53,110 bases of DNA from Chloroflexota bacterium (GTDB lineage Bacteria; Chloroflexota; Dehalococcoidia; UBA2979): contig PBBA01000012.1 in assembly GCA_002716405.1 (NCBI GenBank), positions 1 through 53,110 on the forward strand, read 5' to 3'. Within the stretch, counting starts at the first letter, position 1, and each line of letters starts with the position of its first letter. A program made the translations under genes and the position numbers. The notes under the pieces are model-generated. The model ran no database searches, was not told where the DNA came from, and saw nothing but the letters and a program-made list of their open reading frames with translations. Shown one piece after another: positions 8,175-16,609 of this stretch.

Positions 8175-10463
8175 TTACGAAGCAGTCTCAGCCTGATTTT
8201 CTTCAGTTACTGTATCTTCCTTAGTCTTCACCTCTTGATTATTAGGTAGAGCATGAGGTTTACCTAAAGATGCATCAGCAAGATCAGTATCTGATTGACT
8301 AGTTAGGTCCATAACTGTTGACATATGACCTGATTTGTCATTTTGTGCAAGATGTTGATTCTGTAAACTTTGCATTGCTTCTGCTATTGCTCCTGGATCA
8401 GTAACTCCTGAATTGGCAATGTCTGATAAACGATTTTCGCGGTCTTGTAAAAATTCTCTGACGGCAGTAAAGCTGTCTGAGCGCATGGTATCAACCATTC
8501 GGGTAAGTAATTGACGTTGTTGAGCTAAATTCTCCTCAAGTGCATTGATGTCTTTATCGAATCTTTGTAAAGCTAGGTCGACAGACTCTCGCTGCTGTTC
8601 GTCAAAATGAACCATCGGGTCCAGTTGCTGTGAAATTTGCATCCGTGTTTTTGCAATTGTCGCTCTATGTGCCTCTATCGTTTCTGAAAATGCTCGTTGC
8701 AGGAATCCGAATCCATCTTCAGACATTTTCCCTTCAAGTTCGTCCAGTGTGTTTTGTTGGTCGTCCGCGTATTCATTTAGAGGAAGTAATTGAGTTTCCA
8801 AATTCTTCAAAAGGCGTTCTTGCGTTTTTTCATGACCAGCAATTAGTTCTCTTAAAGGGCGAATTAGATTGATATAGTCTTCACGCATTGAATCAGTAAG
8901 TTCTTCTTGGTGGAAAAAAAACTGCTGAATCCGGTGTAATCGAGCTGATTCATCAGCTGCAACCGCACCTAAATTAGGCAAAACTTGGTTATCATTAGTA
9001 CTTTTTGATTCATCAATATTTTCATTATCAGCTTTTCTATTAGGTAAACGCATTGAATGTGCCCTTTCTCTTAACTGAGTAATTTGACTATAACGATTTA
9101 TTCCAAGGGGTACTGATAATACCTCTAAATGCAATTGTTTATCAATTGTTCTTATTGCATATATTACAAGTATTGAAATTAAAGCTAAAGATAATGCTGC
9201 ATATGTTGCAGATATAGTTTCATCTATCGAAGCTATTGGTCTTATTACTATATTCGATTGCTGAGGTGAAATAGTGATTGGTTCTGGGTTAATAAGGCGT
9301 TGTTGGAGTGATTGAGTAGGAGTAACGTTATTACTTATTGAAGTTTGTAAAGATATTGCTGAACTAGATCCTGTGGAAGGTGAATTTTCAATGGCACCCA
9401 GTGTTGCATTGACTGGAATTGGCAATATTGTAAAAGTTGACTCCTGTCGTGCTTTATTGATTACAGTTGATAGAGCGGAAATTTTTTGCGCTGTAGTATC
9501 GAAGCTGATGGGATTAGTATTTCTAGGATTATCAGTTATAAGAGGGTTTGTTGTACCATCGTTTGTTGTCTCAATTTCGGGAGTTGGTGCGGTACTTTGG
9601 GGTGCTAAATTCGTTTGAAGATTAGGCATAGCATTGATTCCCTGCCGTGAAAGGGTTGCTATTTCATGAAACAAATCAATCGCAATATCCAAAGGCTTGT
9701 CATGCTCAAGTAGTATAACTAAGGTATAGATACTGTCCTCATCGTATACGATACCAGCATCATGGAGGTAGTTATTGAGCAAGCCGGTCTTATGTGCAAT
9801 TCGAGTATCTGTAGAAAATGCGCTTGGGATCAGGTAACGAATCTGTTGTTGTTGTAACGTATTCAAAATTTTCTGGTTGCCCACTGTATCAATTAATTCA
9901 TCATGGTAAAGTTTTTCATAAAATATTGATATATCTTTTGCAGTTGTCACATATTGATAACCTAATTTTGTTGATTCAAGATTTATTCTTTTTGGTGTAT
10001 TGTCTACAAAATCTATACCAATATGTTCGCGAAGAGCTACAGCTTCAGGGTTTTTTGAAAGTTGAATCATGAGATCAATTGATTGTTCTATGGTTCGTTC
10101 TACAGGTTCTTTCATACGCCATTCAGGAGCATCGTCGATAGCGTGCCTAGGCTCAATTAATAGTTTATCGGCAAGAGATAATTGTTCGAGTGCAATTTTT
10201 TCATGTGCTGCAGTCATTACAAATAGCTTGTACAAAGAAGCTGAGCGAAATTCCTCATCAGATCTTATTTCGCAAGTGTATCCACGCCTTAAGTCATGCA
10301 AAAGAAAACCGATTCGATATTCTCCATCATTTTCAAGCGAACGAATTTTTTCACATGCTTGTTCTAAAGGAGTAGCACTTTGCGAGTGCACAGTATTAAT
10401 CTCGGACATTAATATGCTTACACATAATAATATGGCAATAAATGGAATTTTTGATTTCAGCAC
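8175..10463 (-). CDS. Exported beta-lactamase-fold protein fused to transmembrane coiled-coil domain
   Basis: The 762-aa protein begins with a signal peptide (1-27, cleavage near VHS-Q). Residues 32-275 resemble a class A beta-lactamase/penicillin-binding serine hydrolase: S76-L-Y-K79 (SxxK), S136-K-N138 (SxN) and K225-T-G227 (KTG). The usual omega-loop glutamate is not obvious, so hydrolysis may be slow, as in penicillin-binding relatives. Residues 280-415 form a Ser/Thr/Pro/Asn-rich linker. A membrane segment follows (about 425-445, ALSLALISILVIYAI). The remaining 300 residues are charged, Gln/Glu-rich and strongly predicted coiled coil. If the signal peptide is cleaved, the coiled coil would be cytoplasmic. 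The start is GTG with GAGGA upstream. Confidence 0.75.
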   Translation of the reverse strand: MLKSKIPFIAILLCVSILMSEINTVHSQSATPLEQACEKIRSLENDGEYRIGFLLHDLRRGYTCEIRSDEEFRSASLYKLFVMTAAHEKIALEQLSLADKLLIEPRHAIDDAPEWRMKEPVERTIEQSIDLMIQLSKNPEAVALREHIGIDFVDNTPKRINLESTKLGYQYVTTAKDISIFYEKLYHDELIDTVGNQKILNTLQQQQIRYLIPSAFSTDTRIAHKTGLLNNYLHDAGIVYDEDSIYTLVILLEHDKPLDIAIDLFHEIATLSRQGINAMPNLQTNLAPQSTAPTPEIETTNDGTTNPLITDNPRNTNPISFDTTAQKISALSTVINKARQESTFTILPIPVNATLGAIENSPSTGSSSAISLQTSISNNVTPTQSLQQRLINPEPITISPQQSNIVIRPIASIDETISATYAALSLALISILVIYAIRTIDKQLHLEVLSVPLGINRYSQITQLRERAHSMRLPNRKADNENIDESKSTNDNQVLPNLGAVAADESARLHRIQQFFFHQEELTDSMREDYINLIRPLRELIAGHEKTQERLLKNLETQLLPLNEYADDQQNTLDELEGKMSEDGFGFLQRAFSETIEAHRATIAKTRMQISQQLDPMVHFDEQQRESVDLALQRFDKDINALEENLAQQRQLLTRMVDTMRSDSFTAVREFLQDRENRLSDIANSGVTDPGAIAEAMQSLQNQHLAQNDKSGHMSTVMDLTSQSDTDLADASLGKPHALPNNQEVKTKEDTVTEENQAETAS

Positions 10464-10699
10464 TATAAGTTCCTCATCGGATAATCCTATTTACTACTAG
10501 TTAATGATCTCTCAAATCTCTCTCACGGGTCAAGTGTTTATGTTCGATATAATATTTATATGTACGAATATATACAGAAAGTATGGAATAAAATTTTTCT
10601 GAAAATTAACACTGTTTTTTTGTCAGTTATGTGTATAATTTTCTGGCACACATTACAAAATGTTAGATTAAAAAAATTGTAGAAGTAAGGGGGCTCTGT

Positions 10700-11926
10700 A
10701 TGGACTGGCAAGATAGCCCAGAACAAGCACAGTTTCGCACAGAGGTTGCAGATTTTATTCAGGCACGTTTACCTGAACGATATCGTTCAGGTGATGAAAA
10801 CAGTGATGAAACACAAACGACAGGGTGGCAAGCTGATCGAAAATCGAACGATCCTTCTGCAAAAGAAAGTGCAATCAATTGGGCAGATGCGTTAGCTGAA
10901 AAAGGTTGGATAGCACCGCATTGGCCGAAAGAATATGGTGGTGCTGGCTTATCTGTAATGGAACAGTTCATATATAACCAAGAGATGGCTAAGGCAGATG
11001 CTCCACCAGTCGGAGGTATGGGAGTATCTTTATTGGGGCCCACAATGATTGTTCATGGTTCTGAAGAGCAAAAAGCTGAACACTTACCTAAAATTTTGTC
11101 AGGTGAAGTCGCTTGGGCTCAAGGATATTCTGAACCAAGCTCAGGTTCTGATTTAGCGTCGTTACAAACCCGTGCGATACGTGATGGGGATGATTTTGTT
11201 ATCAACGGTCAGAAGATTTGGACATCAGGCGCACAGTATGCTGATTGGCTTTTTGCTTTAGTGCGTACTGACCCTGAGGCACCCAAACATCGTGGGATTA
11301 GTTTTTTAGTGATGGATATCACGACACCAGGTCTCACGGTTCGACCCATTATTGATATGGGTTGGCAGGAGCCATTCAATGAAACTTTTTTTGAAGATGT
11401 AAGAGTTTCAACATCGAATGTTATCGGTGAGGAAAATCGTGGTTGGTATGTCGGGATGACTTTATTGGATTTCGAACGTTCGGGTATTTCTGGTGCAATT
11501 GAATATGAACGGACAATCAAGGAACTGATAGAGTACGTTAATTCCGAACCTGAAAATGATATAAAGACTCGCGATGATTTTGAAAGCGTGAGACATCAAA
11601 TCGCAGATCGATATTTAGAAGTGAACGTCCTTTTCAATTTTGCTTTCCGTATAGTATCGATGCAAAATTCGGGAATGGTTCCAAACTATGAAGCTTCAGT
11701 AAATAAAATGTTTGGTTCTGAGACACACCAACGTTTAGCACGAACGGGTACTAAAGTATTTGGTTTGTATTCTAATCTTTGGAGTGAGGAAAATGAATAT
11801 GCACCAATGCGTTCTTTGTTTACCCGTGACTATGTTCGTTCAGTACCACACACTATTTTCTCGGGTTCTTCTGAAATTCAAAGAAATGTGATTGCGACAC
11901 GTGGCCTTGGGTTACCTCGTGGATAA
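10700..11926 (+). CDS. Acyl-CoA dehydrogenase, alpha-like subunit
   Basis: This FAD enzyme introduces the alpha-beta double bond into an acyl-CoA and passes electrons to ETF. At 408 aa it shows the middle-domain signature AQGYSEPSSGSDLASLQTRA, KIWTSG, and C-terminal FSGSSEIQRNVIATRGLGLPRG. The usual YEGT glutamate region reads FSGSS, so the catalytic base seen in medium-chain enzymes is absent there; the same is true of FadE-type enzymes, in which a different residue or a partner subunit supplies it. A second acyl-CoA dehydrogenase gene follows 80 bp downstream, suggesting a two-subunit enzyme. An AGGGGG ribosome-binding site fixes the ATG. Confidence 0.93.
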   Translation: MDWQDSPEQAQFRTEVADFIQARLPERYRSGDENSDETQTTGWQADRKSNDPSAKESAINWADALAEKGWIAPHWPKEYGGAGLSVMEQFIYNQEMAKADAPPVGGMGVSLLGPTMIVHGSEEQKAEHLPKILSGEVAWAQGYSEPSSGSDLASLQTRAIRDGDDFVINGQKIWTSGAQYADWLFALVRTDPEAPKHRGISFLVMDITTPGLTVRPIIDMGWQEPFNETFFEDVRVSTSNVIGEENRGWYVGMTLLDFERSGISGAIEYERTIKELIEYVNSEPENDIKTRDDFESVRHQIADRYLEVNVLFNFAFRIVSMQNSGMVPNYEASVNKMFGSETHQRLARTGTKVFGLYSNLWSEENEYAPMRSLFTRDYVRSVPHTIFSGSSEIQRNVIATRGLGLPRG

Positions 11927-11966
11927 AAAAAGATGTGCTTTGGCAGATGTGTGATATAAATAAAGA

Positions 11967-11990
11967 CCCTAATCTACTAAATAGATAGGG
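11967..11990 (+). other. Hairpin between the two acyl-CoA dehydrogenase genes
   Basis: CCCT-ATCTA (11967-11976, one bulged A) pairs with TAGAT-AGGG (11982-11990) around a CTAAA loop. It is followed not by a T run but by the GTGAGGAG ribosome-binding site of the next gene. It is therefore unlikely to be a terminator; it could set the relative expression of the two genes or act as an mRNA processing or stability hairpin. Confidence 0.4.
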
Positions 11991-12006
11991 AGTGTGAGGA
12001 GTAAAA

Positions 12007-13122
12007 ATGGATCTCGGCCTAACTGAAATGCAGGAAATGTTAAAAAACGGTGCTCGTGATTTCTTAGAAAATGAATGTCCTGAGCAACTCGTTCGTGATA
12101 TGGAAGAAGATGAAGCAGGTTACAGTACATCCTTGTGGGAAAAAATGGCTGAACAAGGTTGGCAAGGTTTGCTAATTCCGGAAGAACACGGTGGAGCGGG
12201 GTTTAATTTTCTAGATCTCTGTGTCTTGTTAGAGGAATTCGGCCGTGCCTTAGTTCCTGGACCTTTTATGTCTACAGTACTAGGTGGTGCTGTTCCATTA
12301 ATTGAGATAGGTTCTGAAGATCAAAAGGCTGAATTTTTACCGAAGATTGCTAGTGGTGATGTGATTTTCACACTAGCTCTTACTGAACCTTCTGCTCGTT
12401 TTGATGAGGAAGGCGTTCAATGTCAAGCTTCAGTGGACGGTAACAATGTTACATTCAATGGTGTTAAGTTATTTGTGCCAGATGCTAATGTTGCAGATTA
12501 TATGATAGTTGCTGGGCGTTCTGAAAAAGGCGTCACTTTAGGAATTGTTGCTACTGATCAAGATGGCGTGGACGTTACACAATTACAGACTATTGCTCGT
12601 GACAAACAAGCTGAAGTTAAGCTTAACAATGCCCAAGGCCAGTTATTAGGTGTTGAAGGTGAAGGTTGGGAAGCTTTAGCCCCTGTAATTCATCGATATA
12701 CTGTTGGTGAATGTGCATACATGGTTGGGTTGGCACAGATGGATTTTGAAATTTCAGTCGATTATGCTAAAGAGCGTGTTCAGTTTGGACGTCCGATTGG
12801 TTCATTCCAAGCGATACAGCATAAATGTGCTGACATGGTTACCGATGTCGATGGATCTCGGTTCATTATGTATAAGGCCGCATGGGCAATCTCTACAGGT
12901 CAATCTGATGAAGAGACTCAAATGTCTGTGAATATGGCTAAAGCTTGGTGCTCTGATGCAACACGGCGTGTAGTCGCACATGGTCAGCAAATTCACGGCG
13001 GTATTGGATTCACTAAAGACTATAAGATTCAATTGTATTTTAGACGTCAAAAAAGAGCTGAATTATCGTTTGGTGATGCTGATTATCACCGCGAGTTAGT
13101 TGCCCAACAACTAGGGATCTAA
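12007..13122 (+). CDS. Acyl-CoA dehydrogenase, beta-like subunit
   Basis: The 371-aa protein has the acyl-CoA dehydrogenase fold: N-terminal helical domain (EHGGAGFNFLDLCVLLEEFGRAL), a middle beta domain with a weakened TEPSARF motif in place of TEPxAGSD, and a C-terminal FAD domain (ERVQFGRPIGSFQAIQHKCADM, HGQQIHGGIGFTKDYKIQLYFRR). The end differs from the preceding protein: it lacks the EIQRNVIA segment and reads RAELSFGDADYHRELV. This alpha-like/beta-like pair resembles the alpha2beta2 FadE enzymes of steroid side-chain oxidation in mycobacteria, in which each subunit contributes half of the cofactor site. GAGGAG precedes the ATG and a strong terminator follows. Confidence 0.92.
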   Translation: MDLGLTEMQEMLKNGARDFLENECPEQLVRDMEEDEAGYSTSLWEKMAEQGWQGLLIPEEHGGAGFNFLDLCVLLEEFGRALVPGPFMSTVLGGAVPLIEIGSEDQKAEFLPKIASGDVIFTLALTEPSARFDEEGVQCQASVDGNNVTFNGVKLFVPDANVADYMIVAGRSEKGVTLGIVATDQDGVDVTQLQTIARDKQAEVKLNNAQGQLLGVEGEGWEALAPVIHRYTVGECAYMVGLAQMDFEISVDYAKERVQFGRPIGSFQAIQHKCADMVTDVDGSRFIMYKAAWAISTGQSDEETQMSVNMAKAWCSDATRRVVAHGQQIHGGIGFTKDYKIQLYFRRQKRAELSFGDADYHRELVAQQLGI

Positions 13123-13140
13123 AAGATAATAATCAATCTA

Positions 13141-13175
13141 AATAAGGGTTGGTTGATAACCAGCCCTTATTTTAT
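13141..13175 (+). terminator. Rho-independent terminator after the acyl-CoA dehydrogenase pair
   Basis: A 14-bp stem (13141-13154 with 13158-13171, one G-T pair) encloses the 3-nt loop GAT and is followed by TTTA. It lies 18 bp after the stop codon of the second acyl-CoA dehydrogenase and ends that operon ahead of htpX. Confidence 0.85.
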
Positions 13176-13269
13176 GTGTTAAATTTCTATATTATCCGTT
13201 AATTTTAATGACTTGGATGATAGAATTATATTGTTATATTCAGGTAGTTCTATTGGCGTAAGGCAAAGT

Positions 13270-14076
13270 ATGAATAATTTTAAAACAGTTATCCTCCTAG
13301 CAGCGATTAGTGGTTTGTTAATTGCAGTTGGTGGTGCAGTTGGTGGTTCAGGTGGAGTAGTTATCTTTGGATTTATTGCCCTAGCTATGAATTTAGGATC
13401 ATATTGGAAATCAGCAGATATAGTTTTGCGTTCGTCTAAAGCTGTTGAAATTGAAAAAAAAGATGATCCTCGTTTGTTCAACTTGATTGAGGAAGTTGCT
13501 TCCCTGGCGAATATGCCCATGCCTCGTGTTTATCTTATGGATACTCCACAACCTAATGCTTTTGCTACCGGGCGTAATCCTAAACATGCTGCAGTAGCTG
13601 TTACCACTGGTATACAACAAATGCTCTCAGAACGTGAATTACGTGCTGTGCTTGGCCATGAATTAGCACACGTGAGTAATCGCGATATCCTTATATCGTC
13701 AATTGTTGCATCAATTGCCAGTGCGATTTCGATGATATCTTGGATGGCTTTATGGTTTGGTGGAAGAAGAAATGCCTTAGCTTCTATAGTAGTAGCGTTA
13801 ATGGCTCCCCTTGCTGCTGGAATTATTCAATCCGCTATAAGTCGTTCTCGTGAATTTGAAGCTGACCACGATGGTGCTAATTTTGTGAATGATCCGCTTG
13901 CATTGGCATCTGCTCTGGAGAAAATTGAGATGGGTGTTAATCGTTCTCCACGAGAAGTTTCGCAAGCCACTGCCCATTTATATATAGCTAGTCCTTTTGG
14001 TGGGTTGTCTCGTGGTTTCTTTTCTACACATCCCCCGACTGAAGAGCGTGTGCGTCGATTGCGATCGATGATGTAA
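13270..14076 (+). CDS. htpX: Membrane zinc metalloprotease HtpX
   Basis: HtpX is an M48-family inner-membrane protease that degrades misfolded membrane proteins. From ATG 13270 the product is 268 aa and starts MNNFKTVILLAAISGLL, matching the family N-terminus; an upstream in-frame ATG at 13213 would add 19 unrelated residues. The zinc motif H130-E-L-A-H134 lies in AVLGHELAHVSNRD, and the third ligand lies in the REFEADHDGA segment near 195. Membrane segments are seen near 6-40 and 147-190. The C-terminus has the THPPTEERVRRL signature. It is followed 20 bp later by the yqeK-like gene. Confidence 0.94.
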   Translation: MNNFKTVILLAAISGLLIAVGGAVGGSGGVVIFGFIALAMNLGSYWKSADIVLRSSKAVEIEKKDDPRLFNLIEEVASLANMPMPRVYLMDTPQPNAFATGRNPKHAAVAVTTGIQQMLSERELRAVLGHELAHVSNRDILISSIVASIASAISMISWMALWFGGRRNALASIVVALMAPLAAGIIQSAISRSREFEADHDGANFVNDPLALASALEKIEMGVNRSPREVSQATAHLYIASPFGGLSRGFFSTHPPTEERVRRLRSMM

Positions 14077-14096
14077 TTTTTTGAAATGCTAGCTTG

Positions 14097-14690
14097 ATGG
14101 ATTATGTCCGTTTGCGTGAATATATGTCTGGTGAAGTACCAGCTAAAATGCTGGCACATATAGATCGTGTTGTTAAGCTTGCCGGTTTTTTTGGCGAAAA
14201 ATATGGATTAAATGTCTCGGAAATTAAATTAGCAGCTCAAGGCCATGATCTTTTTCGTGCATTACCGCAAAAAGAATTGTTACAAAAAGCTAAGGATATG
14301 GATTTAGATATACATCCCGTTGAGCTTAATAGTCCAGTGTTACTCCATGGTCCTCTTGCTGCGATAGAACTTAAGGAAAGATTTAACATTAAGAATCCTC
14401 AAGTTTTAGAAACTATTAAGTGGCATACTACGGGGCATCCGGAATTCTCTTTAGAATCTTGGGCAATGTTTATTGCAGATAAAGTCGAACCGAATAAAAT
14501 TGCAAAAAATTCAGATTTGCAAATAGTATCTGACATCGCCGGTGAATCTTTAGAGAAAGCAGCATTAACCTATATAGATATTCGAATAAATGAAGCTTTG
14601 CAATTGGGATTACAAATTCATCCAATGTCTATTCACACCAGAAATACACTATTATCTAAGTTCGATGCCATATCTAATAGTGGAGGTTAA
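14097..14690 (+). CDS. yqeK: YqeK-like HD-domain hydrolase (probable Ap4A hydrolase)
   Basis: The 197-aa protein has the metal-binding HD architecture of YqeK-type symmetrical bis(5'-nucleosyl)-tetraphosphatases. Visible are HIDRVVKLAGFFGEKYGL, AAQGHDLFRA (the HD pair), VLLHGPLAAIEL, WHTTGHP, and ADKVEPNK. In bacteria that carry it, YqeK hydrolyses Ap4A and limits stress-induced alarmone levels. Length and motif order fit the family (about 190-200 aa). A TTG directly before the ATG could also serve as the start. yqeK usually neighbours nadD and rsfS; neither is here, so the assignment rests on sequence alone. Confidence 0.82.
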   Translation: MDYVRLREYMSGEVPAKMLAHIDRVVKLAGFFGEKYGLNVSEIKLAAQGHDLFRALPQKELLQKAKDMDLDIHPVELNSPVLLHGPLAAIELKERFNIKNPQVLETIKWHTTGHPEFSLESWAMFIADKVEPNKIAKNSDLQIVSDIAGESLEKAALTYIDIRINEALQLGLQIHPMSIHTRNTLLSKFDAISNSGG

Positions 14691-14773
14691 CATATTAAAT
14701 TTCCCCTATAAAATTGAGTCGTTTAGACTGTATTAATCTTTTGTAAATTGAATGGATAAATTGTTGGGGTTCT

Positions 14774-16609
14774 GTGAGTAGTTTTCAAAAATTAGAAAAA
14801 CGTATATTGATCCGTATTGTGTTGAGAGCTCTAAGGCATCCACAATTATTTACCTACTCACTTTTATCATTACTAGGTGCAGGTCTTTTAACGATTGCTG
14901 CACCTTGGTTAGCTGGATATGCAATTGATTCTGGATTGGGAATTGTTACTTCTAATAATTTGTCTGGTGAAGAAACTACTACTATTGATGGTAATCTTTC
15001 TACTCTTCTTATTGCTTTGTCTCTAATAGCGGTGGTGGCAATTTCCCGAGGAGCTTTTGTGTATGCACAAACTTATTTAGCTGAACGCCTTGGCCAAACT
15101 ATTGCCTATGACTTACGTAACGATATGTATGAAAGACTTCAAAGACTTTCATATGCCTACCATGACAAAGCTGAAATAGGGCAAATAATGTCTCGTGCAA
15201 CACAAGACGTTGAAGGTGTGAGGATGTTTGTTAATGTGGGTGTGATCCGACTAATTTTTGTAATAGTTTTAGTGTCCGTTGCATATAGTTTAATGATTGC
15301 TACAAATATGCGTGTAGGCTTAGTTGCTTTGATTTTTGTACCAGTTGTAGGTATTCAGGCAGGATTTGTATCGCTGAAATTGCGACCGATATGGCTACGT
15401 ATTCAAGAACTACAGGGTGAAATGGCCAACGTATTACAAGAAAATCTAAGTGGGCAACGTGTAGTCAAAGCCTTTTCTCGCGCACAATTTGAACAGCAAA
15501 AATTTGATGAAAAAATTGAACAACTTTTTTATCAATCTTATCGAACTGCGAAATTTCAAGCTTTTAATGAGCCTTTTTTACAGGGTATGTGGTTAATGTC
15601 ATTAGCTGTTGTTTTTTGGCTAGGTGTTATAGAAATTCGCGCTGGGAATATGACAGTAGGTGAATTAACAGCTTTCCAGCTGTATTTGACATTAATGCAA
15701 GTTCCAGTTCGTAGTCTTGGTTTTATTATAAATATATATGCCCGAGCACATTCAGCGGGTACACGTGTATTTGCAATTCTTGACCTACCCTCTCCTGTTG
15801 AAGAAGTCCCTGATGCTAAAGACCTTGAAATAAGTCGAGGTAATGTGAGATTTAATGATGTCTCTTTCGCATACAATGTAGATCAAGGAGTTCTTAAACG
15901 TATTACTATTGATGCAAAACCAGGGCAAACAATCGCATTGCTTGGTCCTACGGGTTCAGGAAAGACATCAATTGTTAATCTGATTCCACGATTTTATGAT
16001 CCGAATAATGGCCAAATCACTATTGATGATCAGGATATACGTGATGTTACACTTGATTCGCTACGTAAATCGATAGGTATAGTCCAACAGGATGTTTTCT
16101 TATTTATCGCGAGTATAAAAGATAATATAAGATATGGTAGTCCTGATGCGACGGATGATGAAGTAGTTGCAGCTGCAAAGGTAGCATGTATCCATGATTT
16201 CATTATGACCCAACCAGATGGGTACGATACCTGGGTAGGTGAACGTGGTTCTACACTGTCGGGGGGGCAACGGCAAAGGGTAGCTATTGCTCGTGCGTTA
16301 TTACTAGATCCAAAAATATTAATTCTTGATGATTCTACAGCTGCAGTTGATATGCAGACGGAGTTTCATATTCAAGAAGCTTTACATACAGTTATGCAAG
16401 GTAGAACGACCTTTGTTATAGCGCAAAGGTTAAGAACTGTAATGGAGGCAGACCAAATATTAGTTATGCGAGATGGTCAGATTGTTGAACACGGTACCCA
16501 CCAAACTCTACTAGATAATATGGGCTTTTATAGACAAATATATGATTTGGAATTACGTGACCAAGAAGAATCATCAACCACATTGAAAAATGAAACGAGG
16601 ATTAACTGA
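14774..16609 (+). CDS. Heterodimeric ABC exporter, subunit with degenerate ATP site
   Basis: The 611-aa protein fuses a six-helix exporter membrane domain (about 25-325) to a nucleotide-binding domain (about 345-590). Walker A GPTGSGKTS and signature LSGGQRQR are canonical. In Walker B the catalytic glutamate is replaced (LILDDSTAAVD), and the H-loop histidine is glutamine (VIAQRL, near 550). These two losses mark the degenerate-site subunit of TM287/288- or BmrCD-like heterodimers. The start is GTG with GGGG upstream. Its TGA overlaps the ATG of the next exporter gene. Probable role: drug, lipid or peptide export; the substrate is unknown. Confidence 0.93.
   Translation: MSSFQKLEKRILIRIVLRALRHPQLFTYSLLSLLGAGLLTIAAPWLAGYAIDSGLGIVTSNNLSGEETTTIDGNLSTLLIALSLIAVVAISRGAFVYAQTYLAERLGQTIAYDLRNDMYERLQRLSYAYHDKAEIGQIMSRATQDVEGVRMFVNVGVIRLIFVIVLVSVAYSLMIATNMRVGLVALIFVPVVGIQAGFVSLKLRPIWLRIQELQGEMANVLQENLSGQRVVKAFSRAQFEQQKFDEKIEQLFYQSYRTAKFQAFNEPFLQGMWLMSLAVVFWLGVIEIRAGNMTVGELTAFQLYLTLMQVPVRSLGFIINIYARAHSAGTRVFAILDLPSPVEEVPDAKDLEISRGNVRFNDVSFAYNVDQGVLKRITIDAKPGQTIALLGPTGSGKTSIVNLIPRFYDPNNGQITIDDQDIRDVTLDSLRKSIGIVQQDVFLFIASIKDNIRYGSPDATDDEVVAAAKVACIHDFIMTQPDGYDTWVGERGSTLSGGQRQRVAIARALLLDPKILILDDSTAAVDMQTEFHIQEALHTVMQGRTTFVIAQRLRTVMEADQILVMRDGQIVEHGTHQTLLDNMGFYRQIYDLELRDQEESSTTLKNETRIN

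Noticed and set aside
10634-10639. TATAAT upstream of the first acyl-CoA dehydrogenase as a promoter call
   Set aside because: The -10 match is good, but no -35 box at 16-18 bp is seen in this very AT-rich stretch, so it was not listed.
13213-13269. Longer HtpX starting at 13213
   Set aside because: The added 19 residues do not match the family N-terminus, and ATG 13270 gives a normal start.
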